64,000 nucleotides of DNA, taken from positions 33,702,808 to 33,766,807 of the forward strand of contig CM053249.1 in NCBI GenBank assembly GCA_028583405.1, written 5' to 3'. The position numbers were made by a program, and so were the translations under genes. The notes beneath the pieces were generated by a model. The model did no database searches. It was given only the letters and a program-made list of their open reading frames with translations, and was not told where the DNA came from. This stretch comes from Pogonophryne albipinna (Eukaryota; Chordata; Actinopteri; Perciformes; Artedidraconidae). This document shows, in pieces, positions 34,826 through 48,655 of the stretch. How positions within the stretch are numbered: position 1 is the stretch's first letter; each line of letters starts with the position of its first letter.

Positions 34826-36127
34826 TCAACAGTTCAGGTGTTTAGCAGTCTTATTGCCTATGGGATGAAACTGTCTCTGAGTCTGGATGCTGCGGTCGCG
34901 ACTGCCAGACGGCAGCAGACAGAACAGTGTGTGGCTGGGGTGATGGGGGTCTTTTATAATCCTGAGGGATTTCTTCCTGAGCCGCTGGGAGTAAAGGTCC
35001 TCCATGGATGGCAGCTCCGTCCTGGTGATGTTCTGTGCAGTTTTCACCACCCTCTGTAAAGCCATACGGTTGAGGGCGGTGCAGCTGCCGTACCAGGCCG
35101 TGATGCAGCCAGTCAGGATCCTCTCTATGGTGCACCTGTAGAAGGTCAGGATCCTCTCTATGGTGCACCTGTAGAAGGTCAGGATGCTCTCTATGGTGCA
35201 CCTGTAGAAGGTCAGGATCCTCTCTATGGTGCACCTCTAGAAGGTCAGGATGATCTCTATGGTGCACCTGTAGAAGGTCAGGATCCTCTCTATGGTGCAC
35301 CTGTAGAAGGTCAGGATCCTCTCAATGGTGCACCTGTAGAAGGTCAGGATGCTCTCTATGGTGCACCTGTAGAAGGTCAGGATCCTCTCTATGGTGCACC
35401 TGTAGAAGGTCAGGATCCTCTCTATGGTGCACCTCTAGAAGGTCAGGATGCTCTCTATGGTGCTGTAGAAGGTCAAGATCCTCTCTATGGTGCACCTGTA
35501 GAAGGTCAGGATCCTCTCTATGGTGCACCTGTAGAAGGTCAGGATGCTCTCTATGGTGCTGTAGAAGGTCAAGATCCTCTCTATGGTGTACCTGTAGAAG
35601 GTCAGGATCCTCTCTATGGTGCAACTGTAGAAGGTCAGGATCCTCTCTATGGTGCACCTGTAGAAGGTCAGGATCCTCTCTATGGTGCACCTGTAGAAGG
35701 TCAGGATGCTCTCTATGGTGCACCTGTAGAAGGTCAGGATACTCTCTATGGTGCATCTGTAGAAGTTGCAGAGTATCCTGGAGTCCATGTTGAACCTCCT
35801 CAGCCTGCGGAGGAAGAAGAGCCGCTGTCGAGCTTTTTTGGTGATGGTGGTGGTGTGAAGAGTCCATCTCAGGTCCTCTGTGATGTGGACCCCGAGGAAC
35901 CTGAAGCTGTTAACTCTCTCCACTGTAGTCCCATTGATGGCGATGGGGGCGTGTCCCTCTCCCTGCTGCTTCCTGTAATCCACAATCAGCTCCTTGGTTT
36001 TGCTGACGTTGAGATGGAGGTTGTTATCCTGGCACCAAGATGTCAGGTTTCCGACCTCCTCTCTGTACGCCGTCTCGTCGTCTGTGATCTGACCGATGAC
36101 GGTCGTGTTGGAACTGTGTGTGGCCAC
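34826..36127 (-). pseudogene. LINE reverse transcriptase C-terminal region with expanded 11-residue repeats
   Basis: One minus-strand frame runs from 36127 to 34826. It starts in the RT thumb region (NDETAYREEV-like, NLHLNVSKTKELIVDYRKQQ, FRFLGVHITEDLRW, RQRLFFLRRLRRFNMDSRIL). It then repeats FYRCTIESILT about 20 times, and continues with ITAWYGSCTALNRMALQRVV, SMEDLYSQRLRKKS and HTLFCLLPSG. The normal element has a single such segment. Only two nonsense codons (TAG at 35435-35437 and 35237-35239) interrupt the frame. The 5' end is truncated at about 36130. Clade is L2/Rex-like by eye. Confidence 0.8.
35115..35770 (-). repeat. 33-bp minisatellite inside LINE RT
   Basis: About 20 tandem units of ctctctatggtgcacctgta plus gaaggtcagga (33 bp). 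Two units lack cac and are 30 bp. Both lengths are multiples of three, so the RT frame is kept through the whole array. Other frames are also open, giving repeated LLQVHHREDPD-type translations that are artefacts. Confidence 0.95.
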
Positions 36128-36268
36128 GCAGTCGTGAGTTATAGAGAGTTAACTCCCCTGAGGCTGATTTTCGAGATTCAGTTAATAGTGCGGTAAACCG
36201 AGAAGATAGCATCAGAGGCTGCATGGAAAAAATGTTTGAAGCACTGGAGCATCATGTGATGTTAAAAT

Positions 36269-37196
<928 letters not shown>

Positions 37197-37204
37197 GTTA
37201 AAAT

Positions 37205-37907
37205 ATATATCCATGTGCATGTGGTTGCTATCATCAATTCTGTATGGATGGCTTTTGCTGCCATGGCAATGCTGGTTCTTATAACCCAAGGCTAAGTGGC
37301 AGGGCAGTTAGAACTCATTAACCTTGAGCAATAAGCAGTGGCACCAGATAACCACCTTGTGAAGTTATGTTAAATTACTTTCCATTTAGCTGATGCTTTA
37401 ATCCAAAGTGACTTATTAATGCAATTAAACATGAGGAAACAGACTCAGTGTGGCATTGAATAGTGAGCTGTTAAAGAGATATTTTCAACAGTGACATAAT
37501 CATTGCAAGAAAACCCAAATGTGTCCCAATTTCAAAGACCCCCACATCCAGAAGCCCACCGAGCTGCTCAAGCTGTACAGCATGCCGAGGCTGAGGCACA
37601 TGACAGGGTCCATTGTTTTATTTAGCATTAATACTGTTTCGGTGTTTCAATTTGCTTCCTTTCCTTAGGTCACTTCCCTGATGTTCACTGTAAACTCCTA
37701 TGCAGTGTGTGAACTTTGACATGGTTGTGTTTCCTCAAAAAACACACTGCTGCTGTGCCCTTACAGGAAGTGGCAATCACCACCATTAGCTAGCTAACTA
37801 GCTAACATCGTAATCGTTCAAAGTAGCAAATAATTACAAACTGCTCAATTTACTTTTACTTTTAAATGAATGGTGGCTACTCTCAGACACCAGCATATAT
37901 ATTATAG
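37205..37907. other. No gene; short common-repeat fragment
   Basis: 37376-37425 carries the ccatttagctgatgctttaatcc word, part of a widespread fish interspersed repeat also at 39343. Otherwise no structure recognised. Confidence 0.35.
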
Positions 37908-38455
37908 CAACCCAGTCTCACAGCATTTCGTGTTATAGTCACAAAATTAATCTATTGATTCGTGTTCAGCTGACCAACAAAATGTCCCCATTTTTTTCGT
38001 GTCACACAGAACGATTTTAAAAGCGATGTAAATAATAACAAATTAGAAGGAAAAAAAGATTTTAAAAAATACAGATTTCAGTATTCTGACACAGAACGAT
38101 TTTAGAAGCAATGTATTTATATTGGTAGTATTTTTCGTGCCTGCACCAAATAATAACAAATTCGAAGGAAAAAAAGATTTAAAAAAATACAGATTTCACT
38201 ATTCTGAGGCTCTGAGCCCCATTTATTTTCCTTGCGGACGGCAAAAAAATCCGACATTGTACAATTTAAAACAAAAACAATAATCGTGGATTGATATTGA
38301 GTAAGAAAATGTTTTTATGAACCCGGACAAAAAGACGTGGTGCAGGCACGAAACATACTACCAATAGAAATACATTGCTTTTAAAATCATTCTGTGTGAC
38401 ACAAAACAAATGGGAAAATCGTGACTATTACACAAAATGCCGTGAGACTGGGTTG
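37908..38455. mobile_element. MITE with CAACCCAGTCTCAC termini
   Basis: 548 bp with inverted ends CAACCCAGTCTCACAGCATT and the inverse of CAACCCAGTCTCACGGCATT. The interior has two direct copies of an 80-bp block around aataataacaaatt.gaagg (38030-38090, 38148-38205). No clear target duplication; superfamily not assigned. No gene. Confidence 0.7.
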
Positions 38456-38705
38456 AGTATAGTTATGTTGCGTTATTTAATTGTGAAAAAACACACATGT
38501 GTAACTTTGTACAGTGCTGTTTACCAGAGCAACTGCAATAGCAGCTGCTCCCCCCACTAAAGTTACATAGCCAAGATGGTGGTTGTTGTCCAGAGTCTTC
38601 AGTGTTCCACACTCACCTTTTTGACCGTTATGATTGCACCATAAGGGTATATACTACATTTAAAGCAAATACAAATACAGAAGTATGCAAATTGAGACAT
38701 AGAAC

Positions 38706-39268
38706 ATATGTGACCCGCTCTATCGAAATCAGTCGGAAGTCGCAACGGCTCATTTCAAAATAAACGTGGATTTACGTAAAAAACTATTTTTTCGGGGTTC
38801 GGGTGTTTTGTTTGATTTTAAACAAACAAAGTCTTGGCTTTCAGAATATGAAACTTTTATTTCCAAAATCACACGATAAATACATTTTTGAAGCTTGTAA
38901 AGGGACGAAGTCAGGCACCTCTCACTCGCAATCTGCTCTTCCTCAGCGCCGCCCCCCCTCCCTCGCGAGCTTCCCCCAGACCAGTTATCCAAACTAAAAT
39001 ATCTTCCCTCCGTAGTATTTTGATCATTTGCTCCGCTAATAATCAATCAGATCGATCCAGAGAAGAGGAAACTTTAAAGGCCTTTTTCTCAAAATGATGT
39101 CTCGGTGACAGTCATTATATAATGTGACATATTTTGTTTAATATTTGGAATACAACAACAATCCTGATATCATTAGAAAGCTATGAATCTCCTCTTTCCA
39201 ACAGTGTATACAACTAAAAATGTGTCTTCGGGTCAATGCGACTGATTTCGATGGAGCAGGTCACATAT
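38706..39268. mobile_element. MITE with ATATGTGACC termini
   Basis: 563 bp, inverted ends ATATGTGACCCGCTC and ATATGTGACCTGCTC extended by ATCGAAATCAGTCG. The short terminal AT could be part of a 2-bp duplication as in ISL2EU-type elements, but this is unproven. Frames inside are overlapping translations with no domain. Confidence 0.7.
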
Positions 39269-39334
39269 CTGGACAGTTAAAGGAGAACTCCAGTCAGCAG
39301 GGAATCAGAACCGTGTGGTGGAGGGTTGTCCAGG

Positions 39335-39394
39335 ATCCTTTACATTTAGCTGATGCTTTTATCTGAAAGCGACTTACCACAAATGCATTTAAAC
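39335..39394 (+). repeat. Common fish repeat, left part
   Basis: Begins tttacatttagctgatgct with gcgacttacc. It is cut by the hAT at 39395 and appears to continue at 42793-43250 after one ATTTAAAC is removed. Confidence 0.5.
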
Positions 39395-39920
39395 TAGGGC
39401 TGTCAAGTTAACGCGTTAATAACGCGTAAACGCAAAAGAAAATTAATGCCACTTATTATTTTAATGCGATTAACGCATGTGTATTTTTTGTCCTCGGCCG
39501 CCCCGTAGTTTCAGAGCGCATCGAGTTTAAAATACCATCTACAAGCTGATGCTGACAGCCCCGCTCCTGCCGCCCGCTTGCAGCAGACCACACTTCCACG
39601 CTCACCGGCAGGCACCGACTGGCCATCGGGAGGACCGGGAGGGTGTGTGTATGTGTGGTGCGAGCGAGAGAGAGAGAACGGGCACACCTTACGTGTATTG
39701 TTGTTGTTAGCATCTGGCGCTAGCTAGCAGCGCTAACGAATATAAGGAGCTGTTTCAATGAAAACAGAGGAGCGATATTTCGCCGACAACTGCGCCGAGC
39801 ACTTGACTTTATGCAGGTAGCCATTGTTAGATGTATTCGTTGTTCTCGCGTCCCAGGAGAGAAGCTTAAAATAAATAGACTAATGGAGTCTCTCAAAAGG
39901 TTGAAATGGGTACTTTAATT

Positions 39921-41388
39921 CAGGGTTGCCAACTCTCACGCATCTGGCGTGTGACACACGCTTTCACTCTCAATCTCACGCTCTCACGCTTCCCAAACTA
40001 TTCTCATGCCAAAAACAAGATGAACCGGCGATCGTTTTTGGTTGGTTATTTACAATGTTGAGTTGACAGCTGCTCAAGCTGTCGATCTGCTCCCTCCCCG
40101 CCCCCACCACTCTTAACAACGTTAACAGACAGCAGAGCAGTGGGAGCCGGTTGGTCAATCCTGACCCGTAATGCGCATGCGCAGATCAAAGATCAAAGAT
40201 CCAGTAGAAATGATAAAAAAGTAAAAGTCTGCTGCTTATTGTTCTACTAGGCCAAAATAGAGTCAAAGAGTAGGCTATATGAGAGTGAGAGTGTGTTAAT
40301 TAATATATTTGGCAGTTTGGAGTAAGTCTGTAGATTTGTTTGTGTCTGTGTGTTTCATGTATGGGCCTCTCACGATAATTAATTTTGTTGGATACATTTT
40401 CCCGGAAATTATTGCGATAAACAATAATATTGTCGGCACCGTTGTATGACCATTTTAGACCACTGACATAATGATAATATATAATAATAATTCAAGTACA
40501 TCCCTTCAAACTGCTTTTCACATCCTCATGTAAATGGCAATTTATCGAGCTCATTTTTATTTATCGTACGATAAGTCAAGGCGGGCACTAATTTAGCGCG
40601 GGCACTTATTTTGTGAGCGCGCTCAAGCCAGTTACTGTGTGGTGAGGTGAGGCACAGATGAGCTCTGCCTCACCTCAGAATGCGTCACCCCACAGAAACT
40701 GGCTGGAAAGCGGGCCCTAAGCGCATGCCTGCACCATCTCACTGTATGTCACCAATGTAATGTTTGTAGATCCCTTTATTACATTTATCCTCGCCATCCA
40801 TAGTCTCTAAATAACTTATTTAACGTATATATGATATTTAGGCTCGCTGGTCTCATCATACAACGGCAATGAAAAAAGCACCTGGAGAGGCAGCCATAAC
40901 CTCTGCCGCACTGAAGGGGGCACAAGTGAGCCCACAGGTTCTTGTTGCTACTGTTATTCTACGCAGAGACGGTAGACGCGAACAACAAACTAGACTTTTG
41001 AAACTACAGGAAGATAAGGAGGACTTTTACATAAAAGTAATAGAGATTGTTGTCCAGAAGGATAGCATGGACTTCATTTTCAACTCAAGGTAAGACCACA
41101 ATTGTAATGCAAATGGAATCTTACTAAGAAAGAACAATCCAATATTTAAATTGTGGGTAGGCCTATCCTTTTGTTGAACAGTCTGTTTAAAATGAATTGA
41201 AGCATCAGACTAAAAAAGCTTTTGAAAATAACCGAATATTTCGATTAAGGTCAAAATATAATATTTGTAAATCTGACTCTGAAAGAGTCAGTGCCTCACC
41301 AGCCATGAACCTCACCGCACGTCACTGGTAATTAAACCCATGATATCAAAATCTCACTCCAGCCAGGTACTCAAAGTTGGCAACCCTG
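39921..41388. mobile_element. hAT transposon, CAGGGTTGCCAACT termini
   Basis: 1,468 bp, CAGGGTTGCCAACTCTCACG to the inverse of CAGGGTTGCCAACTTTGAG. Target duplication CTTTAATT/CTTTTATT with one difference (39913-39920, 41389-41396). It holds another hAT piece with the inverse CAGTGACGTGCGGTGAG end at 41311-41327. Confidence 0.85.
40869..41093 (+). pseudogene. hAT transposase C-terminal tail relic
   Basis: 74 open codons; the later part (LKLQEDKEDFYIKVIEIVV, QKDSMDFIF) matches the end of the transposase at 63579 in pattern. A gtaaga donor-like site follows at 41091. The hAT terminus CTCACCGCACGTCACTG lies 230 bp downstream. Inverted copy at 6571-6795. Confidence 0.5.
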
Positions 41389-41862
41389 CTTTTATTAAGT
41401 AGCGCGGAAATGAAACAAACAGAAGGTGGTGGAAAGAGGCTGAGACAGGTTAGTTCTTCCCGCTTGCATCTCCCCTTCGCTCCTCCTCTCTGGGGGCTGT
41501 GACGTGAGGTTCCGCCCTCCTTTCTCCAATGTCCGATATCGCACATAACAGAGGATTTAGACGTTGTGTATTTATTGCATAACTTCACACGGCTATTCTC
41601 CTCATGGACTCATTCATGACTTTTTATTTAATGCATTTTAACGGCTGTAATTGTTGCGAACATAAAACCGGAAGTTAAGCTCACTGTTGATATTCCGGAG
41701 ACTTCTTCCGGTAAAGCTTTTCAAAATAAACTTTAGCAACAACGTTAGCCACACACGAATGGTAACCGGAAATGTTTTCAGAATAAAACAGGTTTAAGCT
41801 TACTGTATGTTTAAAGTAAATTACGTCATTAAACATTGATTTTAATTTCTTACACCAGACAG

Positions 41863-41985
41863 TGGGACTTGTACGAAAAGTCAGCACACTCAACACGGAT
41901 AGTGCGTGCAACATGATTGCAACGTCTAGGCAGCTCCCGTTCGAGCATATGCCTTGAGTTGCACATCGCTCCAACGATCCATCAC
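41863..41985 (+). pseudogene. BED-type hAT transposase relic
   Basis: Second copy of the segment at 36680-36790, encoding a CNMIATSRQLPFEHMP-like stretch followed by TGA. It sits immediately before a CA array in both elements, indicating that the two hATs descend from the same deleted parent. Confidence 0.6.
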
Positions 41986-41994
41986 AGTGTCTCT

Positions 41995-42494
<500 letters not shown>

Positions 42495-42792
42495 TATTGT
42501 ATTGTATGAGAGAGGTTCCAGGTTGAATTGAGGCGAATATTTTTTAATGTTCAGAGGTTGTTGTGTTTAATATTCATGAGAATATGTGTCATTGTTCAAA
42601 TGATAATAAACAAACATTTGCATAAAGCATATTTGTGCTCATATGTTGATAAGACTATTAAAAACTTGAAAAATATCCCTCTGGTACATTTAGAACAGAC
42701 ACAAAATGTGCGAGTAATCACGATTAACTATGGACAATCATGCGATTAATCGCGATTACATATTTTAATCGACTGACATCCCTAATTTAAAC

Positions 42793-43250
42793 ATGAAGGA
42801 ACAATCAAAACATTAGGAATACTGCAAGAACATTAGCTTTCAATAAGGCAAACTATTGTATGTGCTACATACAGAAATGGGATTCTTTGACCAAGATGCA
42901 GTGGAAGCAAGTGCGTTTTTAGTCAAAGATTGAAGGTATGTAGACTTTCTGCTGTCCTGATATCACTGGGGAGCTCGTTCCACCATTTTGGAGCCAATAT
43001 AGCAAACAGGCGTGTATTTGTACAGTCTGTGAAGAGCATCCATTCATAACTCCCAGGCAATTCTGAATGACTGCATTTGGAAGAGATATGGCCTTTATAT
43101 GTTCTGTGGACCTATTTGCTCTGGAAGCTAACTGATGTGGAATGAAGGTGGGAGTGATACATATGATGAAATACATGAAATCTCTGAATATCGGATTTAG
43201 TGAATGGATTCACATTATGCCATGGCTCCCAGGATTCCAGCACCAAAGAG
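42793..43250 (+). repeat. Common fish repeat, right part
   Basis: Continues the 39335 repeat. It contains ggggagctcgttccaccat and gcaaacaggcgtg, typical of a widespread teleost interspersed repeat of uncertain class. No coding. Confidence 0.45.
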
Positions 43251-44145
43251 ATTTTAAGCAATACATGAGATTTGCTTGAATAAGATATGGCAGACCTTTA
43301 TTTAACCCCAGGGAAGCTTTTGTACTGCAGTAGCAGTACGAAGTAGAGAGGAATGCAAACACAGTTTAGTGCCTCGTGTTGCAAAGGAGTCGGTTTACAC
43401 ACATTTTAAGCATTGTTCACTTGCCTGAAGTGGTTTGGCTGCTGATCATTTCAGGGTTTCAGGGTTTCTGGAATTTCTGCGTCAAAAGATTAGATCTTGT
43501 CTTTTTTAAGAAAGGTGTCCCTGTTACTCTTTGTAATCCACAAACTACACTGTCCCTGGTTTTTGATTATGTTTTAACAAGGTGGCACAAAAATCTATCT
43601 TTTGAAGTTCTTATTTCCTGTGTCTTTATGTGTTGATAATGTACGACAGAAACAGATACGAAGGTCTCCCTCGGTGTAAAGGCACAGATTCACACATTTT
43701 GAAGAGAGGCTTCCAGGATTTACACACGATTGGTGTAAGGATGGGTGATCTACACAGTGTTCATGATCAGTATATCACAAGCTAAATAAAATAAACTCTC
43801 CATTCCATTATTGCCATCTACTACCGACTTCTCTCTGGCTGTACACGATGAGTCCACCTGGTTAATATTGAAACTTACCCCTAATTTTTGGTGCAGGGCT
43901 GGTTTCTCTCCTCTGCTTCTTGGGAAATTGTTTTTACTCATGGTGTCCCCTGGCCCCCCTGAAGGAATCAAACTTTTTATTTGCTAATGACTTTACAATT
44001 TAGAAATTCTAACTAACTTCCCCTTACTTTGATAATATTTTGTGGACCTAATATTATTATTTGCTTAACAGAACACAGCTTTGACTGTACACACTGTCTT
44101 ATCTAACTCCCCATAGTTCACCTGTTTCCACTTCTCCTTATCAGC
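43251..44145. other. No gene recognised
   Basis: No termini, tandem repeat or coding frame with recognisable domains; the 86-codon frame at 43376-43636 has no known motif. Confidence 0.35.
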
Positions 44146-44153
44146 CCTGCACG

Positions 44154-45748
44154 CAGGACCGGCCCTAGACTTTTGGGGGCCCTAAGCGAGCTTTGGCTTG
44201 GGGGCCCCCCTCACTCTAGCGCGTTCTCACTACACACAACACGGAACCAACTTTTTTCTTATGATGTTAGCATAAGCACACATATTGTATAAATAAGCAT
44301 GTAAACACCGTGGACCTAACCTTCTCTAGGGGGGTCCTCACATCCTCTAGGGGGGTCCGGGGGCATGCTCCTAATACTGAAAGTTAGGATGAGTGGGTAA
44401 AGTGCTATTTTTTACGAGTGGGGAGCAGACCTCACCTCCTCTAGGGTGGTCCAGGGAAGATTTTTTTTAAATATTTAAGTTAAAAGCATCAATCTGGTGC
44501 ACTTTGAGAGCAAAATTAAAGAGATCTATGGATACATCTCTCAACACCCATTTGAAACAGAACTGTAAGCAGATTTTTCTTTATGGATATTTTACAAATC
44601 ACTTAAACTGTATTCTTGTTTTGTATTTCATAACTGTTTTTCATTTATTCTCTCTGGCTGTCCATCTCATAATGTTCACATAGAAACTAGCTGTCAATAG
44701 GAATATCATTCCGGAGAATTATAATTTCTTGCAAAAATCTGTCACAAAAAGAGGTTGCACATTTAAATTCAGGTGTTGTTATGGCAACGTCAGTGGCCAA
44801 ACAGCCACATTTACTGCTGCAAATACGTTCAAACATGCTGTTGACACGTAAAGCAGTGGCAACTATGCCACCATTTCAGCTGACTATTTCTCAGAAATAC
44901 TGTCACATAACATCCATATATTTCAGTGCTAGGTTGATGCTTAGCTAAGCTAACTATGAAACACTTTAACTGACAGGACTCCGGATCAACTGTGTACTGT
45001 AAGGTAGATTCTAGCTTCATGTCAAACAGTAAGTCAACATTTCCCAGAGAGCTTTCTTTGAAATCACCAGGTAACGCTAAAAAACATTACATTTAGATTG
45101 TATGACAAAGTGTTCATTTAATATATCTGGCTAGCTATAGCTACTTGCTAACGGTTTAGCTTACCCCCGTGATTCAAAGTAACGTCAACTTAGCTGTAAT
45201 TTATGCTTTGCTTACATGTTCGCATAACTTGGAAGTTTACTGACATTTACATACCTTGTTCACCTGGCTCAGGTGGTAGCTCTGGGGTTGTTGTGTGAGC
45301 CACCACTTGAGAATTGTCGTCTTTTTTAAGAAAAAATGTTCTTATGTCCATCTTCAAAGACTCTGAGTTCGACTGGCAGTTTATTTTAAACATTGTCACA
45401 GCTCACAGGATATTGTCAGCCAATAAGACAGATGTTTATTTCCATTCCGTTGGTCTGGTGTCTTGCCTCTGTTGCATTTACTGAACATGTGAAATTACGA
45501 TCCTGCCGTCCTCTCTTGTGTCATGACGAGGTTCAGGTAAAGCACGGTTAATGTATTATATTATTGACTCAATAATATAATACATGACTTTGAGAGTAGG
45601 CAATATAGGCATATTAACACAATTAATTAAACATACTTATCACGGCGACGGTGTACTGAATTTTTTTTTTTTGTTGCTAGGGGGCCCCTTAGTGGCTGCG
45701 GGGCCCTAAGCGGCCGCTTACGTCGCTTATTGGGTCGGGCCGGCTCTG
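44154..45748. mobile_element. hAT transposon, CAGGACCGGCCC termini
   Basis: 1,595 bp from CAGGACCGGCCCTAGAC to the inverse of CAGAGCCGGCCCGACCC. Exact 8-bp duplication CCTGCACG (44146-44153, 45749-45756). The interior has the ZMYM1-type segments (caatctggtgcactttgaga at 44489; the ttggtctggtgtcttgcctc block at 45450). No transposase frame. Confidence 0.92.
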
Positions 45749-45756
45749 CCTGCACG

Positions 45757-46580
45757 TAATGCATGTTTTGTCAACAACTCTTTATAACATAGCTGTCTAA
45801 GCCATCTGAACCTGTACGCCATAAGCCCTGTACCCTGAAATCTGCACCTGCTTGCCTACAGACTCCTCCAGATGTGTCTCCGGTGTGTAGGGCCTCTCTG
45901 GCTCTGACCCTTGCCTGAGGGCTTCTGGTGGACAGGTAGAGAATAGCAATGAACGGGTTTGAAGTAGAGGGAATGTTGCTGGAGGGGAGGAAAGAGAGGT
46001 GGAATGTGACATTAGAATGTCCACCTGCCATATATCTCTGAAGTAGTTTATAAACCCAAAGCAGCTCTGTTTTCACGTGGCTGCATCTTTTCCTGCTTTG
46101 GTCTAGTTGGTTACAGTGCTGCTGGACATTTTTACATTTGGATTTAAAACCAATAATTTATTCAAAATGACTTAATCGATCCAATTGAACGTATATCGGA
46201 TAGTCATTCTTACTTTACTTTATTGTATAGATTATAACTTATATCATGCATGTATCTGATAATGATGATGTCACATCGTACATACTGTATATGCACAGTT
46301 TAAATGTTGGTAATAAATAATTTGATATGGTAAATCTCTACTGCAGAGTAAGACATTTGAATTAGATTTTACTTCTCAACTATATTGTGTGGTTGATATC
46401 AGTGTACTTTTATACATATGTAAATCAATAATTACATTTCAGATCTGCATGTATTCATGGTTCATTCATCTGATCCTAGCTAAAACGGCATAAACACTTC
46501 ACCTCTACCAGTGCCTGAGATGAATGTACGTGTGATCACCGACCCTGAAGCATACTGGTTTTAGATAAATGAACAAACGT
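45757..46580. other. No gene recognised
   Basis: Ordinary AT-rich DNA. The minus-strand open frames at 45771-46076 lack domain signatures. Confidence 0.35.
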
Positions 46581-46639
46581 AGACTTGAATGAATTGGGAC
46601 CCCCATGATGCCTGGTCACCCAAACTACTGATTGACTAC

Positions 46640-47110
46640 GTGTTCATGATAACACCTGCAACCCGTGCATCACTACTTCCAATTCATTCTATTCTATCTA
46701 TCCGGGGGAAGGTCATGCCAGATAGTCCCGACCTCCTCTCCCTAGCAACATTATCCAGCTCTTCCTGGAGATCCCAAAGACGTTCTGAAGCCACATGAGG
46801 TGCATAATCTCTCCACCTACTCCAGCCCTTTGGACGTGATGTCAACAACTTTAAACGAAAGCGCCCAGGAGACATTTTTGATCAGTTGCCAGAACCCCTT
46901 CAACTGGCTCCTTTCAACAGGATGAGCAGCGGCTCTGCTCCCTCTGGATGTCTGAGCTTCCTGAAGCTAAGCGCGCCCTCAGAGGAAACTGTTTTTAGCT
47001 TCTTGTATCCGAAATCTCTCAAATTATTTTAGTGAATACCCAGAGCTCATGACAATAGATGATGGTTAGAACGTAGCCTGACTAGTAATTTCAAAGTTTT
47101 GCATTTCAGT
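46640..47110 (+). repeat. Relic of a widespread non-LTR-type repeat
   Basis: Contains tcttcctggagatcccaaag, caactggctcctttcaaca, agcagcggctctgctcc and cagagctcatgacaatagat in the order known from a very common fish interspersed repeat (RTE/Rex-like by memory, class unsure). Heavily decayed; not coding. Confidence 0.5.
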
Positions 47111-48385
47111 TTAGCAGAGTGGCTGAGAAACTTCTACTTCACTTGGGACTTTAGCTAACTTCCAATCTCTCAATTTCAAATGCTACTGTATACTTTGAAT
47201 ACCAACTACTTTACTCAAGGATCTCATTGCTTATTTAGTTTCAATGAACAAGTCAAGTAAGGATCTTTCTCTGAAAGAACTTGACTTTGTATTGTTTGTT
47301 TGGAATCAGTTCAGATTCTAAGGTGGCCGACAGGTGCAAACACGCTACAACAGCCCAAAACACTTCCTTTAGGAGAAACACACTGCAGCTTCAGGAACGA
47401 TGTAAATAAAAAACCACAAAGGTGCCAAAACACAACTAAATGAAGAAACATCGTCAATTACTTGACGAAACATGCTCAGCTTTTACTAAAAGCGCTGCAT
47501 AAACGACACGCTGCAAGAAGCTCAAAAACACAACAGAAACCAGGGGACCGGAGCGCTTGGTGACGTTCAGGATTATAAAGCTGGACAACTGTCTCTGCTG
47601 GCAGAGATTAGTCTGTTCATAATTGTGCTTTGTCAGTATATTTGAAGTGACTAGGTTTGCTACAGTATGTTAGCAAGTTAGCCTAAAGCAGATATGCAAT
47701 AATATCAGAAAGAATCATGTGATCACATTGTTAAAATAAGCCAATAAAACATTTTAGGTAAGTTTACATTGACAGTTGGCCAATTTTATAATCCCCAAAT
47801 GTAAACAGGTGTTCCGGTTTTATTTGCATCGTTTTTTAAAGTGCACCGCGCTTTCCTAATGGAAATGTGCCCGTAAGAGGCACTGCAAGGCTGGACATTA
47901 TCTTGAAGCCGTTGTACACTGGTTGATCACTGTGAGAGCAGAAGACCATTGTTCTCTTTAATGACAAGAAGTGCAACACTTGGTGGCATTGTCCCAGTAA
48001 GTGAATATTAATCCCAGAGGCAGAGATCCCTCCACAGCCCCTCATTTGAGGAGCTTTGATGACCGTAATCTAGCATTTAGCGTCTCTGGTAATCTCTTTG
48101 GATTACAGTATAGATAAGTGATGCAAAGTGGTTCAAACCGCCTCTAAATCTTCCCTCAACTTTAGCTCCATCTATGCAGTGTGTACATGCCGACTGCAGA
48201 TATGTGACAGGGTCAGGGTGTGTAATGGGTATGATGCCATTCCTATCCTTATGTAGAGGTCAGAGGTCATGACAGAGATGGTAAATGGATATTAATCATT
48301 TACATGAATCCTGTTACAGTAAAGCAGAATGAAATGCAGTTAGTAAAACACCATCAAATCTTATCCTCTAAATACATATTTTATT
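47111..48385. other. No gene recognised
   Basis: No recognised gene or bounded element. 47340-47560 has many aaacacaac words suggestive of an old interspersed repeat. Confidence 0.35.
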
Positions 48386-48389
48386 ATTC

Positions 48390-48655
48390 AGCAAACATTT
48401 TGAATCTGTGGTCTTCGATCCTGAGTCCTGCATCCTGAGTGCTGGATTTCGAGTCATGGCTGAACCTGTCTCTGTGGTCCTGTCTGACTCTCTGTGGGGT
48501 TTCTCTGGAAGTTTTTCCTTGTACGATGTGAGGGTCTAAGGACAGAGGGTGTCGTATTGTCATACTGATATTCTGTATACACTGTGAAGACCACTGAGAC
48601 AAATGTAACATGTGTGATATTGGGCTACATAAGTAAACATTGATTGATTGATTGA
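48390..48655 (+). mobile_element. LINE 3' UTR (L2/Rex-like)
   Basis: Contains ctggaagtttttccttgtac, tgagggtctaaggacagag and tgatattgggctacataag, followed by (attg)n. These are familiar landmarks of a fish LINE 3' end. No RT remains. The last 50 bp recur at 49971-50018 as part of a duplication. Confidence 0.7.

Noticed and set aside
35115..35770. Possible CRISPR-like array of regular repeats
   Set aside because: Units are contiguous without unique spacers and lie in a eukaryotic LINE.
34851..35867. Histidine-rich repeat proteins on the minus strand (LLQVHHREDPD pattern)
   Set aside because: They are alternative frames of the 33-bp minisatellite; the LINE RT frame explains the array.
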